Assembly: GCA_035048495.1 (NCBI GenBank) | Contig: CM068544.1 | Coordinates: forward strand, 48,633,893 to 48,697,892 | Length of the DNA stretch: 64,000 bases | DNA from: Euptelea pleiosperma | Lineage: Eukaryota > Streptophyta > Magnoliopsida > Ranunculales > Eupteleaceae | Reading direction: 5' to 3' | In this document: positions 11,043 to 23,679 of the stretch, in pieces | Position numbering within the stretch: the stretch's first letter is position 1 | Layout: every line of letters begins with the position of its first letter | Program-made: the position numbers and the translations under genes | The notes under the pieces: generated by a model | Database searches by the model: none | The model's input: the letters and a program-made list of their open reading frames with translations, nothing else | Told to the model about the DNA's origin: nothing

Positions 11043-11290
11043 TTGGAGGATGGAAGGTTTTCTATACATGTGGCAGCATGAAGGGGCCGTCGAAAGAGAG
11101 TATTTTTTCGGTCGGCAAGTCACAAGTGGGTTAGCGGTTAATGGCTTGTGGGTCAAGGCAGATTTTGAAAGTAGGTCTGAACATTATCAGCTTAAGAAGC
11201 TGACAACTGCAAAATATTTAGAATTGCAGCCATGTAAGGCTGTTTTTTGACGAGATCAGTAATTTAAACGTGCAGGCGGTTTTTAAACGG

Positions 11291-11499
11291 CCCTGCTTGG
11301 TTCTATGCAAATTGGATGCAATGTACTCGCCACGGTTTAGGGATTACAAGTGATTGGTTAGGGGTGTGCAAATGAGCTGGCATGCAAGTGGTTGCCAAGA
11401 CCTTGCAATCTCTTTAAGAAAATGGATACAAGTATGTGCAGTCCAAAAGCTGTGGTGAGTGAGTGCAAAATGCATCTAAGTACAGCGAACCAAGCAAGA
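11291..11499. mobile_element. Small TIR element (CCCTGCTTGGTT), second copy
   Basis: Left CCCTGCTTGGTTCTATGCAAA, right CAGCGAACCAAGCAAG. The interior phrases CACGGTTTAGGGATTAC and GTGATTGGTTA match the copy at 2,040-2,281 in inverted orientation. Confidence 0.45.
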
Positions 11500-11559
11500 C
11501 CTACACATCAACCAACTTCGCTCAAATAGGTAAAAGGTGGAAAGAAGTATCGATCATCT

Positions 11560-12470
11560 TCATGAGTAAGAAAAAGTTGGTGTTCATCCAAATTGCCACA
11601 TGGAACACTCTTTTTGGCCCACTCCATGGGTGTTGGCCCACACCTTGTTGGACACTTGGACCTACTAACAAACAAACCCTCAACCTCAATGACAAGAAAT
11701 TAAACCATTAAAATGCTCAAATCCAACGGCTAGAAATAACAAATTACGCTGTTTTTTTGGTGTTCCAAGTCCACCAACACCTAGAGTTGAGCCAAAACAT
11801 GTATGCGTATGTGGGCCCCAAAAGGTGCAGAGGCCCGCGGAGCTATAGAATGCATAAAAAACACCACCTGGAACACTCCTTTGGAACCCGCGTGAATGAA
11901 TGATTAGCCAATCACTAGATGGACTTGTACACAAAAATAAGCCTGATTGATGATCTCTAGACATTCAATTTGAGTATCCCGATAAATGCAAATCCAACAG
12001 CCTGAAATCAACCCATCAAAAACATCTGAATCCAATGGCGAGTGATCATCAATAGGCTGATTGTTGATGTATATGTTCATCAAGTGGCGAGACAGTCACT
12101 CGTGAATCAGTGGGCCCAAGAGAGTGTACCAGTTGCGGTTTTTTTATACGAGACAGGCAAACGCACTGCTTCACCCACAGGCCATCATGCAAAATCAAGG
12201 GCTTTCCATATGAGGTCTCCCCCTTCAAATTTTTGGTTTGTAGGTCCACCTAGGGATTGGCCAAACACCCATACGGTCAGTGTTCTCTATCAATATGCCA
12301 CGTGGCTCATATTTTGGGCAATCAGCGGCCCAAACATACATGGATTTGTGGGTTCCACAGAATGTTACGTGGCATTTTTGAAGGCGGACAGTAGACTCGG
12401 GCTCTATTAATGGAGCGGCGGGAGCTTTTAAGCGGCGGTCATGGGCCCAACGATCGCACGCCACACATAC
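11560..12470. repeat. Overlapping foldback-repeat pieces upstream of the Ubl-LRR gene
   Basis: Several half elements: GCCACATGGAACACTC (11,593 on), a GGTGTTCCAAGTCCACC piece near 11,759, and a right arm GTAGGTCCACCTAGGGATTGGCCAAACACC near 12,240 followed by ATATGCCACGTGGCTCA. No gene is supported. The immediate promoter of the next gene starts after about 12,550. Confidence 0.35.
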
Positions 12471-12753
12471 CTGGATATATGTTTTTTGGTTTAAAAACTT
12501 TTAAAAAGTAATCATTCGTATATGTGGCGCGCTATCTTTGGCGCATGATCGTCGCTTCAAAAAAATTGTCTTTCTTGATTTGCTGGCACCATTTGCGTCA
12601 AGTGTTGCGTGAGGCAAATTTTTCCACCGACGGGTGATGGATACAAGTTTTCCGATTTCGAATCTTCCGCTTCTTGACTACCCTTATCGGCCATCCTCTC
12701 TAGAAACTGTAAAGACAAGCTCGCAATCAGAACCAGAATAATTGAAAGACGAG

Positions 12754-12942
12754 ATGGAAGGAGGAGGAGAAGGTGGTAGTGGTGCTGACGTCGCTTCTCC
12801 TATCCTGACTGTCCGTGTGAAGTTCAGCGGGAGATCAATTCCAGTTTCTCTCTCTACGGATTCCACGGTTAAAGACCTGAAATCTCTTCTCCAACCCCTC
12901 ACCAATGTCCTCCCTAGAGGCCAGAAGCTAATCTTCAGAGGC

Positions 12943-12981
<39 letters not shown>

Positions 12982-15900
12982 AACGGAACCCTAATAACTA
13001 AACGTTTCTGTTTGGTGCTGTAACAGGGAAAGTTCTGGTGGACACCATGACTTTGAAGTCATCAGAGGTCACGACTGGATCAAAGCTCATGCTCATAGCT
13101 TCTCAGGGTTTACACCAAGGGGTACTTACGTAATTACACTCACAATCTCTCTCCTCTTTTCGAAATTTGGTTCTAGGGTTTATTCAGATACAGGGAAATC
13201 TCAATTTGATGGAAATTAAAATTGCCTAATTTCTTTGTAACGTAGTTATTTAATCAAACGGACACCATTTTGCTTTGATCAAGTTAGAAACGCCAATTGA
13301 GTTCTCATTATTCCTTAAAGACTTTATAATACATCCTTGATCAGGATGGCCCCATCACTAAAGAAGTTTCTACAACGTCCAACTTGAGAAGGAGTATGGT
13401 CGATGTTAATCGAACGGTGCACAATAAGATTGAGGTACTTATTGACAAAGGCCGGCTTGAACTTTGGAAGCTTACTGGAATTATAGCTTTATCAGAATGT
13501 CAATTGAAGGTATAATTGTTCCCCTCTCATATAAACATGAATTCACATTTCCTTATTGGAAAACTGTTCTTTTTTGTAGCCGAGAAGTATTCTTAATTTT
13601 TTCCTTCTTATAGTATTATTTAGTTGCGAAATATTAATGAAGAGAACAATGTGGTATCCCGTGTCAATGGATTGTAATGACCGTCCAATCAATGAGGCAT
13701 CTCCTTGACTTGAGTGTTTCTCTTTAATAAAAATGTAAGGATATGTTACTGTTTTCAGTTGCCAACCACACGGGAATTTTCTGTTCTGGTTGCATATTTT
13801 AGTGTTGAACCTAGTGGCGCTGTCAGTTTGACATCTAGGGTCTGTTTGGTAACGCACCGCTGCGGGAAAATAAAATATTAGCCACGCTAATATTCGCCCG
13901 GGTGTGTTTGGCAGCCACTCGCCCTCGGCGAATATTTAGCCGGTCCCATATATTTGTCCTCCGCGGCGGGAAACAACCCCCCCCCTTTGTGTAAATATTT
14001 TCACGCCGATTATGCCTTGGTGAGAAAATATTTTATTTTCTCGCCGGAAAATCACAATTTTCAATAAAAATTAGTTTTTTAATATATAAAAAAGATAAAA
14101 ATGAATTTTTTTTTATCCTTTTGACATAATATGTGGTTCCCGCACTCGCCCAACCTATTTTTGACTTACTTTGATATGTGAGACCCACTCAAATTGAAAG
14201 AAAATGAAGTAAACTGAAGTGAGCTAGCTCATACACGTACCAAACATTGTTAAATATTGATATGACCAAATATTTAGCCAAGATAATATTCGTCTGGCTA
14301 AATATTTGCCGTCGGAACTCTTTTTCTCACATACCAGACAGACCCCTAGTTTTGAAAATCTAGTGATACTTTCCAGGATTTGTATAACACAATAAAAACC
14401 AAGAAATCTCTTCATAGAATGTTCTTTTCAATTTTGTCTTCTTGTGAGAAATTAGATATCTTGGAAGAGATAAAAAAAATCTCATTTGCAAAGAAACTCA
14501 CAAGGTTTTTTATGCTTGCAATTTGAAGAGAAAAAACATTTAACTTATCTTGGTTTTCAATGTCTGCCAAGATTTTCCCAATAATAACTTGAGAAACCAA
14601 AAATTTTAGAAGCTCCTTATGATTTCACTTGCGAAAAAAAAAAATCCTGAGAAGAACATTTGTGACTATAATGCACTTCTAATTTTCATATTACTGGTGT
14701 GAGAGAAAAAAAAATTTATTCTTGTTCTTGTGAATTGGAACTGCGAAGGTCATACCTGATGAAGTGTGGGCTTGTGGATCTTCTGCGAGAGTACTGGATA
14801 TGAGCAAAAATTCTATCCGCGAAGTACCGGCCAAAATTTCCTCCCTGAGTTCTATGCAGGTAACTTTTTCTCACCACACTTTTCTTTTTTTCTATTTTAG
14901 TTGATTTACTTTTAGTTAATTAAACAAACTTTTTCACTACAAACTTTGAGAACTCTCTTTCTTTATTCCCAACCATTGTGTAGAAACTGTTCCTGAATGC
15001 AAATGATGTATTGGATGAATGCATTAGCTGGGAAGGTGTAACATCTCTGAAGTTTCTAACAATTCTATCTCTAAACCAAAACTGGTAAGTAGTGTCCTGC
15101 CCTTTAAGGTATTGGATTGGTCCTTGTCATCTTCGCAACAGAACCACATATAATTTATTATGTTTGCATTTAGAATTTTTTGTTAATGCTAAGGCATGAC
15201 CAGAACAATATACTGGCACCTAGAGTAAAGTGGTAGCTTGCTCAGGAAAAAAAACAAAGAGAAAGAAGGAAACTGTTTATCTAGAGAAGTTGTCTGCAAT
15301 TTTTATTAGTCTAAAATAGGACAAGGTATAAATACACTTTACAGTTCCATTAAGGTTTGCAAAAGTTGGAGAATCAACCCTGGCTCCATGGAAGCTCAAC
15401 AAGTTGCCATTGAAGCTCGTGATGAACAATTCCAGGGTGAAATTACCCCAGGAGGGTTGTCAAAACTAAATTTTGGGGTTAGATCAGTTAGATATCTGAG
15501 TTCTGTTGGGGTTGGTGGCTCATTCTCTTCGTTAGGGACAATTATGGATATTTTGAGCGATATATGCAAGCACCGTGGGATTGAAGGACTCTAATGAGGT
15601 TGAAGCTCGTCTCTTTTATTTGGGACTGATAATTTCAAAAAGCTCTTATGCAAACTGTTTTTGTTGTTGCGGTATTAATGCCAGTGGTGGGCGAGCAAAT
15701 TTTTTGGATCTCCATGTATTTCTTTGTCTGTAGAAGTAAAACCATCGTTTATAGAGTAAAAGATCACTTTGATCGTGTCAATTGTCACTCTTTGTAGATT
15801 GGAAGTGAATGCAGATTTGCCTTTCGTAATATATATACTCTCGATCACTTCACAGTTGTTGACCTTTAGATAGTGGTGTATTTTGGTTGTATTGGCTATT

Positions 15901-18900
15901 GAAAATGGTCTCACATTACTTTAGATAATAGAATCGCAAATAGAAACTCCTTCTATAGAGGGAATTCTGTTTCCCCAAGGCCTTGTAAAATTTTGTTTCT
16001 CTTTCAATAAGTTGTTGTAACTTAATAGAAACTCCTTCTATACTGAGAATTCTTTTTTCCCAAGGCTTTGTACATTTTTTCTTCCCTATCAATAAGTTGC
16101 TGTAACTTAGGGAGCGTTTGGGAACGAGAAGTAAAAGCACTTCTACTACAAGTAGAAGTTACTAGTTGATTTTTTACCTCCAAAAAAGTCTAGAAACTAA
16201 AAGCGTAAAGAGGCCTTCTAATTTTTGAGAGGTAATTTCTCTTACAAGTTAAAAGCTAAAAAATTTAGCTTTAGTTTTAAGTTAATTTTTAACTTATTGA
16301 AACTTAAAATATGAAACACATCCAAACTAACTTTTTAACTTTTTGGCTTATAAAAGTCAATAAGTAGCTTATTTTTGTGTTCCAAACGCCCCCTTACCAA
16401 AAACAGTAATAAGAGGTTTGATTTTCAAACTGTTAAGTCAATTTTTGCTCATTTAATCAATTGGGAGTGTTTCAAGCAGCTCCTAGGTCTAAGTCTGCTG
16501 ATTGTTTTTACTGTGGCGCTTACTTGGGCTGATCTGATAGTTGGGATCCTATGATGCCCATATACGGATACAAATAGGGATACGGACATGGATACGGGAA
16601 GCGGGATACGATTCGACATTTTCCAATATCAGGGACACGGATACTGATTCGGATATCCCGCCCATTTCCTAAAATCTATGGGATCGATACTTTCAAATAT
16701 AATATTATAAAGGATATGCACATAGATACACAAACATGTGTGTGTAAACATACAATAAAAAAAGTTATCATATAAGTGTTATAAAATATTTTATTTTATG
16801 TTACTTATAAAGTTAATAGTCCAGGAGTATTGATTTACACTAATCTTAATATTAAGGTATTATTGTTTTTTGTGCTCTAGTTATCCATTTGTTATAAATT
16901 AATGCCTGAAGTATTCTAGCCATATCCGTGTCGTATCCTACTGATACTAGTAGTGGAAATAGAAAATACAAACTAACAACAATTAATTTTTATATTTACA
17001 TCTAATTGTAGTAGGAAATAATACATAAAAATTGCTTAACTATTCTTTTTCCCTTCATCGTCTCTAAACATGATAAGAAAATGAAAAAAATTGCTAACAC
17101 CAAAAGAAAATAAAAAATAAGTTTTTATAATCTTCATTTTTACATTCAAGCATCGCACAACAGCACATTCACTATGTCCATAATAGTGACGACCCTTTCA
17201 TCAGTTCTCTCCATCTTCATATTATTTTTATTCACAATCCTCTCTTCGCTATCTTCAACATCCCCTTAGCCTGTAAAACATGATAAGAAAATAAAAAAAT
17301 GGCTAACAATGGAAGAAAATAAAAAAAATTCATAATCTTCGGTTTTACCTTCAAAGATTTATACAATCCTAAATAATTGAAACCCTACAAATAAACAAAC
17401 AATCATTCTAGAGTTTAAACATAAACATGAATGTAAATAATAGAATAACAATTCTTTTAGAGGCCCAAATCAAGTATTCAGCAGAGACGACTCATTGAAG
17501 GAAAAAAAAGTTTTAGAAAAGATGGTAAAGATATCGAATCATATAGGCTTTTTCTCTGCTTTTGTGTCTTCGTCATTCGAAGAAGCTCAATCAGTAAGAG
17601 GAAATGTGAGAACCCTAGCCTAAACCCTAATATTTATATATGACCAAATTAATGGCTAATTAAATTGACATTTATTTATTAACGAAATATGGAGAGACAT
17701 TAGATGTCAATAATGGAAGTGATGTTAATGGAAAAAACATTTCAATTAAAACAAAAATAGAATGTTGTGAAAATTGAAGGAAAGATATGGAAAGCCATTA
17801 GAAGGCCATAACGGAAGCGGTGGTAATGGGATAAACGTTTTGATTGAAACATAAATAGAAGGTTGTGAATGTTATGTCTTGGAAAATAAAAGGGTGTTAA
17901 GAGACGTTGAAAAAGAAGAATTTAAGAACGAAGGAATAAATAATTTAAGAATGAAAGAGAGAATTAAGGAATAAATAATTGAGATTTTAAAGAAAAATAA
18001 ATTGAGTTGGTTAGAAAGTCTAAAAAGTCCTTAATGTTTGAGGTGCATTACTTAAAGTATCAAGGGGTGTTTTTGGAAAAGACAAAAAAGATAGGGTAAA
18101 GTCAAGTGATGAGAGAGGAAAGAGAATTTTAGGTTGTTGACATGGCACTCTGCATGAGGAGAGTGCCACGTCAACTTGATGTGGAGGAGAGAGAATGACG
18201 CTGCTCGCTTCTCTGCTATAGTATAGATATATAGATTGGTACTTTGGTCATATGCAGGTATCCTAGTGTCATAGTTGGGATCTGTTTCGATGGGTTAACT
18301 GATAACTCCATATTTAATTTTCTTATTCACTTCTTTAGCAATTATTTTGGGTTAGGAAGTGAGATGGTTATATTTTTTCTGCCATATCCTCGGTGTAGCG
18401 GTTGCAGTTTTCCATGCATCTCCATGCAGGCAGTTGAGATAGTTATATGGGGGATCCCCACTTTTCTGCTTCTATTGAAGTTTCCCTCTTATTTAGCCAG
18501 AGTGTGCAGTGTCTTGGGGCAATCATGCTTTTGAAGTCCTTGTCACCATAATATTTTTTTTTCCTTACACTTTTTATTTCTTTTAAAGATTCAGGTGATT
18601 TCTCGTTTCGGTTTTGTGTAATACCATCTTGTGAATTATCTTCCACGATTAGCAAGACTGATTATATGTTTGATCTCTGTCTCTGGTATTATGCATCTAG
18701 GCATATCCCTCGTTTGTATACTTCTGTTCCTCACAACATATGCATGATCTTGATGTAAATCTGGTTAGTAGCAACTGGCAAGGAAAATGAAACATAATAT
18801 ACTCGTACCTGATTTATTTACGAAGAATGTCATCTTGTCTAGTGTTTGATACAGGAGCACATGCCTTCTTAATTTATCACATGGACTAACTATGAGATAT

Positions 18901-21900
18901 TGCATACTTTGTGCAGTTTAACAACATTGCCTTCTGTGCTGGGTGCTTTGACTTCTCTGAGACAACTTCATGTCGCAAACAACAAACTGACAAGCCTGCC
19001 AGTTGAAATAGGACTTCTAACTCAACTTCAAATTTTGAAAGCAAACAACAACAGGTATTATTTAAAGTTGATTTAGCTATTTTATTTCAAGTGATGCTGA
19101 TGTTTTGTATATATTATGAGGCGATATGATTGATAACAAAACAGCGTTTTCAGCCAGTTCTATTTATGAAGTGCTTGCTACAGTTTTCATTTATTTTGGT
19201 ACCTAACAACTTACTATCTGGTTTTTTGGATACCAAGTTTTGCACGGTAAACATGAGGTATCAAAGATGCATTTTTGGGTACTGTTGGTTGAGTCTTTTG
19301 GTTGTCAAAAATAGATTAGGTCCTGAACCTAGAAATTTATTCATTTATTTAATGCTGCAAAAAGTAAGTGCGGATGATTTGCAGAACAAGTTTTAGGCCC
19401 TTAATGCATGCAATAACAATGTATTGAGGGAATAATTTTAATTTTACTTATGCATGATAACTCATTACTCGTTCTTCATAACTGACCTTATTTTCTTGTG
19501 CTGTCAGGATAAGCTCTCTGCCTTCATGTATCGGGAATTGTAACTCTCTTATTGAGGTATTATCTGGTCTTATGTCTTAAAAGTTTGTCATAAAATGAAA
19601 AAACTAAAAATAACATTGGCAATTAGGATTAGAAAGCTGGTTTTACTTAGCCATGGTCTTGTAATACGTTCGGCATGGTTCCGATTTGATGCAGGTTGAT
19701 CTTTCATCAAATCTTCTTGTGGATCTGCCAGAGACAATTGGAAATTTACAAAATCTGAAGGTCCATCCTCCTTCCTCTTCTATTTAATTTTTTTCCTTTT
19801 TCTAACAATCTATTCTGTTATCATGTGAAAGCATGTGCGTATAGCTATGTAACAAGGACACTCCACTTTTAGGTTTTTTTGCCTTGTCGGACACCTCAAC
19901 ACCCGGACACGCGTGTCGACACTTCCTGACACACATCTGGACACTTATGGCCGTGCACCCCTTGTTTTAGTAATTTTTAATATAAATTTGATTTCTAAAA
20001 GTAGGTTTGTGTGTTCCATCCACCGTACAATAATAAACTAATAAATATTTGCTGTTTCATTTTCTATTTTTTGTTATTTTATTAATAATTTTAAGCATTC
20101 ATATAGTTTAATATATTTTAATAAATATATGTACGGGCGTGTCTCTGTATCGGATTTTTGTAGGTTGCCGTGTCGGACACCTCGTATCCATGTCGGACAC
20201 CAACACCCGTGTCAGTGTCCTTGTTACATAGGCATATATCAAACGTTTTTCATTTTAATGTTTACATTGTTACATTGTTATGTTAGAATTTAGCTCTTGC
20301 TTTTGTCCTTAATTTTATTGAGCGGATATTTATTTTTATAAATTAAAAGGAAACATGCCCTTTGGTGAAAGAGGGAGAAGAATGCTGATTAGGGCAATGT
20401 TTAAAAGAATTCAAAATATATATTCTAGTGAATTGTGAAAGCCATTTATTTATCATTGGTTTTCCACTAAAACTTAGATTTCCAAAAATGTTTCAAAGAC
20501 AACTAAACTATGAATAACACTAATAACACTATAAAGTTAGAGAATATGGAGAAGTAGAGAGAAGAGGGGAGAGAAAATAGAGTCGAACTTAGCTGGTTCA
20601 GCTTCTTCATATATATCATCATTTAACTACATAACATAATGGAAAAAGACTTTAATACCCTTAAGAACAAAACAAACTCTATTACTTCCCCTCATGTTGG
20701 AGCATAAAGATTGTGCATGCCCAACTTGTTACATGATATAGAAAATGGACTTTGGCCTAATGCCTTGGTAAACACATCACCAGACTGATTTAATATACGG
20801 AATAGCAATATCAAAACCCATCCCTTGAAGAAGAGATTTCACCCACATCATCTCACATGCAGTATGAGCTAGTCCCGCACTTCGCCTTTCCACTAGATAT
20901 AGCAAATTAGCAGTATGACCGGTTTAATTTCTTGTCATTGAGGTTGAGGGTTAATCATGTAATAGACAGTAAGCATGGCATCCCCCAGTAGGGTTTTGGA
21001 ACATTCATATTTATCATCAAGGTACTTGCAATATCTAACAAGTGTCAATGTTTGCATTCGACCACACTATTTTGTTGGGAGGTATGGGCACAAGAGGTGT
21101 GATGATAATCTCATTTCAATGTAAAATTTGCAATTTATTTTTTATGTATTCAAGTGCATTATCAGATCTAAATATGCGATTAGGTTTATCAAATTGAACA
21201 ACAATTTCCTAATGAAAAATTTGGAAAATAGGAAATAACTCAGAACGATTTTTCATTAAAGATAGCTATGTCATTTTGGAAAAATCATCAACAAAGATAA
21301 CAAAATAAGAAAAACTACATGCTCTTAATTCAAGCAGGACCCCAAATATCTGTGTGGAGCCTCACACTCTAATACTGGAATTAATTGTCTCAATTCAGAA
21401 GAGATGGATGATCCAAACGACAAATGCCATTGATAGGGAGACACGTCGAATAAAGGGCAACTGCACCAGCTCTAAGATCTTTATCAAGATAATACAGGCC
21501 ATACGCTCATGCCCTCTACCAATTACCTTCTTAGTCATGAAGTCTAAGAAAACACAAGAAGAAATAAAAAGGTTACTGCCTTACTGGACACTGAAGAGAC
21601 TTAGTTAATTTGCTGACAGACAAAGATTAAATGGAAAATTAGAAATGTAAAGAGCAGAGGATAATGAAAGAGAAGATGTAGGGTGAGCATCACCTCTACG
21701 AACAATTTTACATGTAGACCCATGAGTAAGAATAACCTTAGAATTTGAAGAATGAAGACTAGAGAAATTAGATGACATACTAAACGTATGTTCAATGGCT
21801 CCTGAGTCAATGACCTGTGAATAGGACTATTGAGCAAGAAGACATATCGATGTACTTGAATCCAAAATGGTTGTAGAAGTTGATGTGTCAGTAGATAGAG

Positions 21901-23679
21901 ACTGAATCTTCTGGAGTAGCAGATTATACTATTCACGATTAACAGATGCAGAGCCAGAATTCGTCACACCAGAACTAAATACAAATGAAGTCTGTGACAC
22001 TCTCTATAGTAGTTTGTTGCACCTCCTCAGATGCTTGATTTTCCCAGGCTGGTTTATCTCATTTATCCCAACACCAATCAATAGTATGACCAGTAGTATC
22101 ACAGTATGTATACTTTTGTTGCTCACCTCTGCCATCACCATGGCCATTAGAAAAATTACCACGTTTACTAGAAAAATTCTCACGACCAGCATGACTACCA
22201 GCAAAATTTTCACAACCACCAAAAAAATTATGACTGCCATAACCACTCCCTGAAACACCAGAAGATAGAAGGGTTGAATTCTCTTTAGAACCACCTGTTT
22301 TTTAAGTTGGTACTCCTAGGGATGGTCTCTGCAATCTAGCATACACATTATTGAGATTAGGGAGGGCTTTATTGGTCAGAATTTGTTCCTTGATTAAATG
22401 GAACTCAGAATTCAAACCTAAGAACAACAAGGCAACCTGGAACTCCTCCCTCTTACGTTTCCGCATTTCTATATCAGTAGTGAGAGGTTGATACATTTAC
22501 AACTCTTCCTACATGCCTCGAAGATTGCTATGGTACTCACTAAGAGATTTATCATAGTGTTTCATACTGAACATTATCTCGAACAATTGATAAATTCTAA
22601 ACACATTCCGGTCCTGTGAATACATTTCCTTTGCTGCAATCCAAACTTGTTTAGAATTGCCCAGGAGCATATCATTCGTGTAGATGAATTACTCCATACT
22701 ATTCCATAGTCAGGTTATACTTTTAACCAATCATCATGTCCATCAAATATTTTGATGCATCAATGGTCCAAGTTGTACCAGGAGTTTAGGAGTTTATCTT
22801 TTGAGGATGTATATCGGTGGGAAGCCCTTTTAGAGAGAGGAAATTACAGTCGTACCTCTTCTTATCTTTTCTTTGTTTTTTTGTGTTCTCTCTTTCAAGT
22901 TTGAGGCCTTCTCGTCCTCCTTTTTGTAGTTTTTCTCTTGCTTAATGAAACCTATACTTATCAAAAAATAAATAAAGGTAGTAGAAAAACTTTTTACCTT
23001 TAGACAATACTCTCCCTGCACTTTCAGTAAAACATTTTCATACAGTTTATTTAAAAGAAAATGATACATGACTTGATTGACTTTTCTGAGTCGTGTCAAT
23101 GAATCAACTTGAGTCTTCAAATAAACTTTTTTGTTTATTCAACTCCAATTTGATAGAGTTGGAATTGATGAGTTTTTTGACAAAATCTCGAAAATTCCCT
23201 CCACAGGAATAGTTTCCAAAGGTGCTCATTCCACTTGGGCTACGAGGGGATTCTTGACCACAATTTACATAGACTACCAATTAGGCTGTATTTGCCATCT
23301 TATACTCACCATCTTATTGCCTGAAACAATAATCCCATCTATGGTGCAGGCTTTGCATCTCAGTAACAATGGTCTCAAATCCCTCCCTTCTACAATATTC
23401 AAGATGTGCTCCCTGCTCTCAACGCTTGATCTCCATGGAACAGAAATCACTATTGATGTTCTCCGTCAGGTAGCAGCTTCTATTGTCCATTTTTCTTTGA
23501 CTGAAACCTGTCAGAGGTCAGAGCCCCTTCTGTTTGAACATTTGATCACAGTGTCATCTGACTGACAGTTTGAAGGATGGGAAGATTTTGATGAACGGCG
23601 TCGATTGAAGCATCAGAAGCAACTGGATTTCAGTCTCGGGTGCTCTGCAGGATTTGATGAAGGTGCGGATAAAAACTGA
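12754..23679 (+). CDS. Ubiquitin-like domain plus leucine-rich repeat protein (At2g30105-like)
   Basis: Ten coding exons, 380 aa: 12,754-12,940; 13,027-13,121; 13,345-13,509; 14,749-14,859; 14,984-15,084; 18,917-19,054; 19,508-19,556; 19,695-19,760; 23,350-23,469; 23,569-23,679 (TGA). Phases join without a stop. Residues about 17-90 are a ubiquitin fold (ILTVRVKFSGRSIPV, STVKDLKSLLQ, GQKLIFRGKVL, GSKLMLIAS). From about 170 to 350 there are LRRs of the LxxLPxxIGxLxxL type (LTTLPSVLGALTSLRQL, KLTSLPVEIGLLTQLQIL, ISSLPSCIGNC). The tail keeps the family ending (FEGWEDFDERRR...FDEGADKN). The upstream TTG at 12,742 is rejected in favour of the first ATG. The first intron would be GC-AG. Introns 5 and 8 are 3.8 and 3.6 kb and hold transposon remains. 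Function of the family is unproven; a scaffold linked to ubiquitin or proteasome recognition is an inference from the domains. Confidence 0.88.
12941..13026 (+). other. GC-AG intron filled by a CT microsatellite
   Basis: Phase and family alignment (FRG|KVLV) require the exon to end at CAGAG, so the intron starts GCACCT and ends AACAG. Its length is 86 nt, and about 32 nt of it is (CT)n (about 12,946-12,977). The only in-phase GT candidate, at about 13,004, would leave an intron of under 25 nt. Confidence 0.7.
13838..14345. mobile_element. Tourist/Harbinger-like MITE in intron 3 of the Ubl-LRR gene
   Basis: Termini GGGTCTGTTTGGTAACGC and, on the other end, the complement of GGGTCTGTCTGGTATGTG, with CTA on both flanks as a possible 3-bp target duplication. 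The interior repeats TAAATATT and CGGCGAAAAT words in both orientations. Confidence 0.6.
16110..16393. mobile_element. Tourist/Harbinger-like MITE in intron 5
   Basis: Termini GGGAGCGTTTGGGAACGAG and the complement of GGGGGCGTTTGGAACAC, flanked by TTA on both sides (3-bp duplication). About 284 bp, rich in AAGTTAAAA words. The rest of intron 5 (15,085-18,916) is AT-rich; 16,550-16,930 has repeated GGATACGG words in both orientations. Confidence 0.6.
19845..20231. mobile_element. Foldback element with CTATGTAACAAGGACAC ends
   Basis: Perfect terminal inverted repeat CTATGTAACAAGGACACT. Inner arms carry GTGTCGGACACC and ACCCGTGTCAG words. Lies in intron 8. A related GTGTCCGTGTCC-rich piece sits in REC8 intron 10 (27,715-28,050). 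Confidence 0.6.
20400..22830 (-). mobile_element. Degenerate Ty1/copia retrotransposon lacking reverse transcriptase
   Basis: On the minus strand, from high to low coordinate: gag (about 22,800-22,310; REEFQVALLFLGLNSEFHLI), a zinc knuckle remnant (about 22,130-22,060; YCDTTGHTIDWCWDK, first Cys lost), aspartic protease start (about 21,820; VIDSGAIEHTFSMS), integrase (about 21,310-20,930; FVIFVDDFSKMT, FRSDNALEYIKNKLQ), then directly RNase H end (about 20,900-20,800; AHTACEMMWVKSLLQG) and a copia-like C-terminus before an AGGGGAAG polypurine tract near 20,690. Reverse transcriptase is absent, stops interrupt the frame, and only one LTR-like end is seen. Sits wholly inside intron 8 of the Ubl-LRR gene, antisense to it. 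Confidence 0.75.
22840..22980 (+). mobile_element. Truncated L1 LINE 3' end
   Basis: Short stretch ending TTGCTTAATGAAACC..ACTTATCAAAAAATAAATAAAG, the usual 3' end and A-rich tail of plant L1 elements. It abuts the outer edge of the copia gag. Confidence 0.5.

Noticed and set aside
12742..12753. Upstream non-ATG start (TTG) for the Ubl-LRR gene
   Set aside because: The ATG at 12,754 lies four codons downstream and fits the family; no reason to invoke a TTG start.
15388..15594. 68-codon open frame in intron 5 of the Ubl-LRR gene
   Set aside because: Not needed by the family alignment, no domain, and flanked by no usable splice sites in phase.
18120..18240. Possible Helitron 3' end (TGGCACTCT..AGAGTGCCA hairpin then CTATAGTATAG)
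   Set aside because: A 5' end and an insertion site could not be fixed, so it is not listed as an element.
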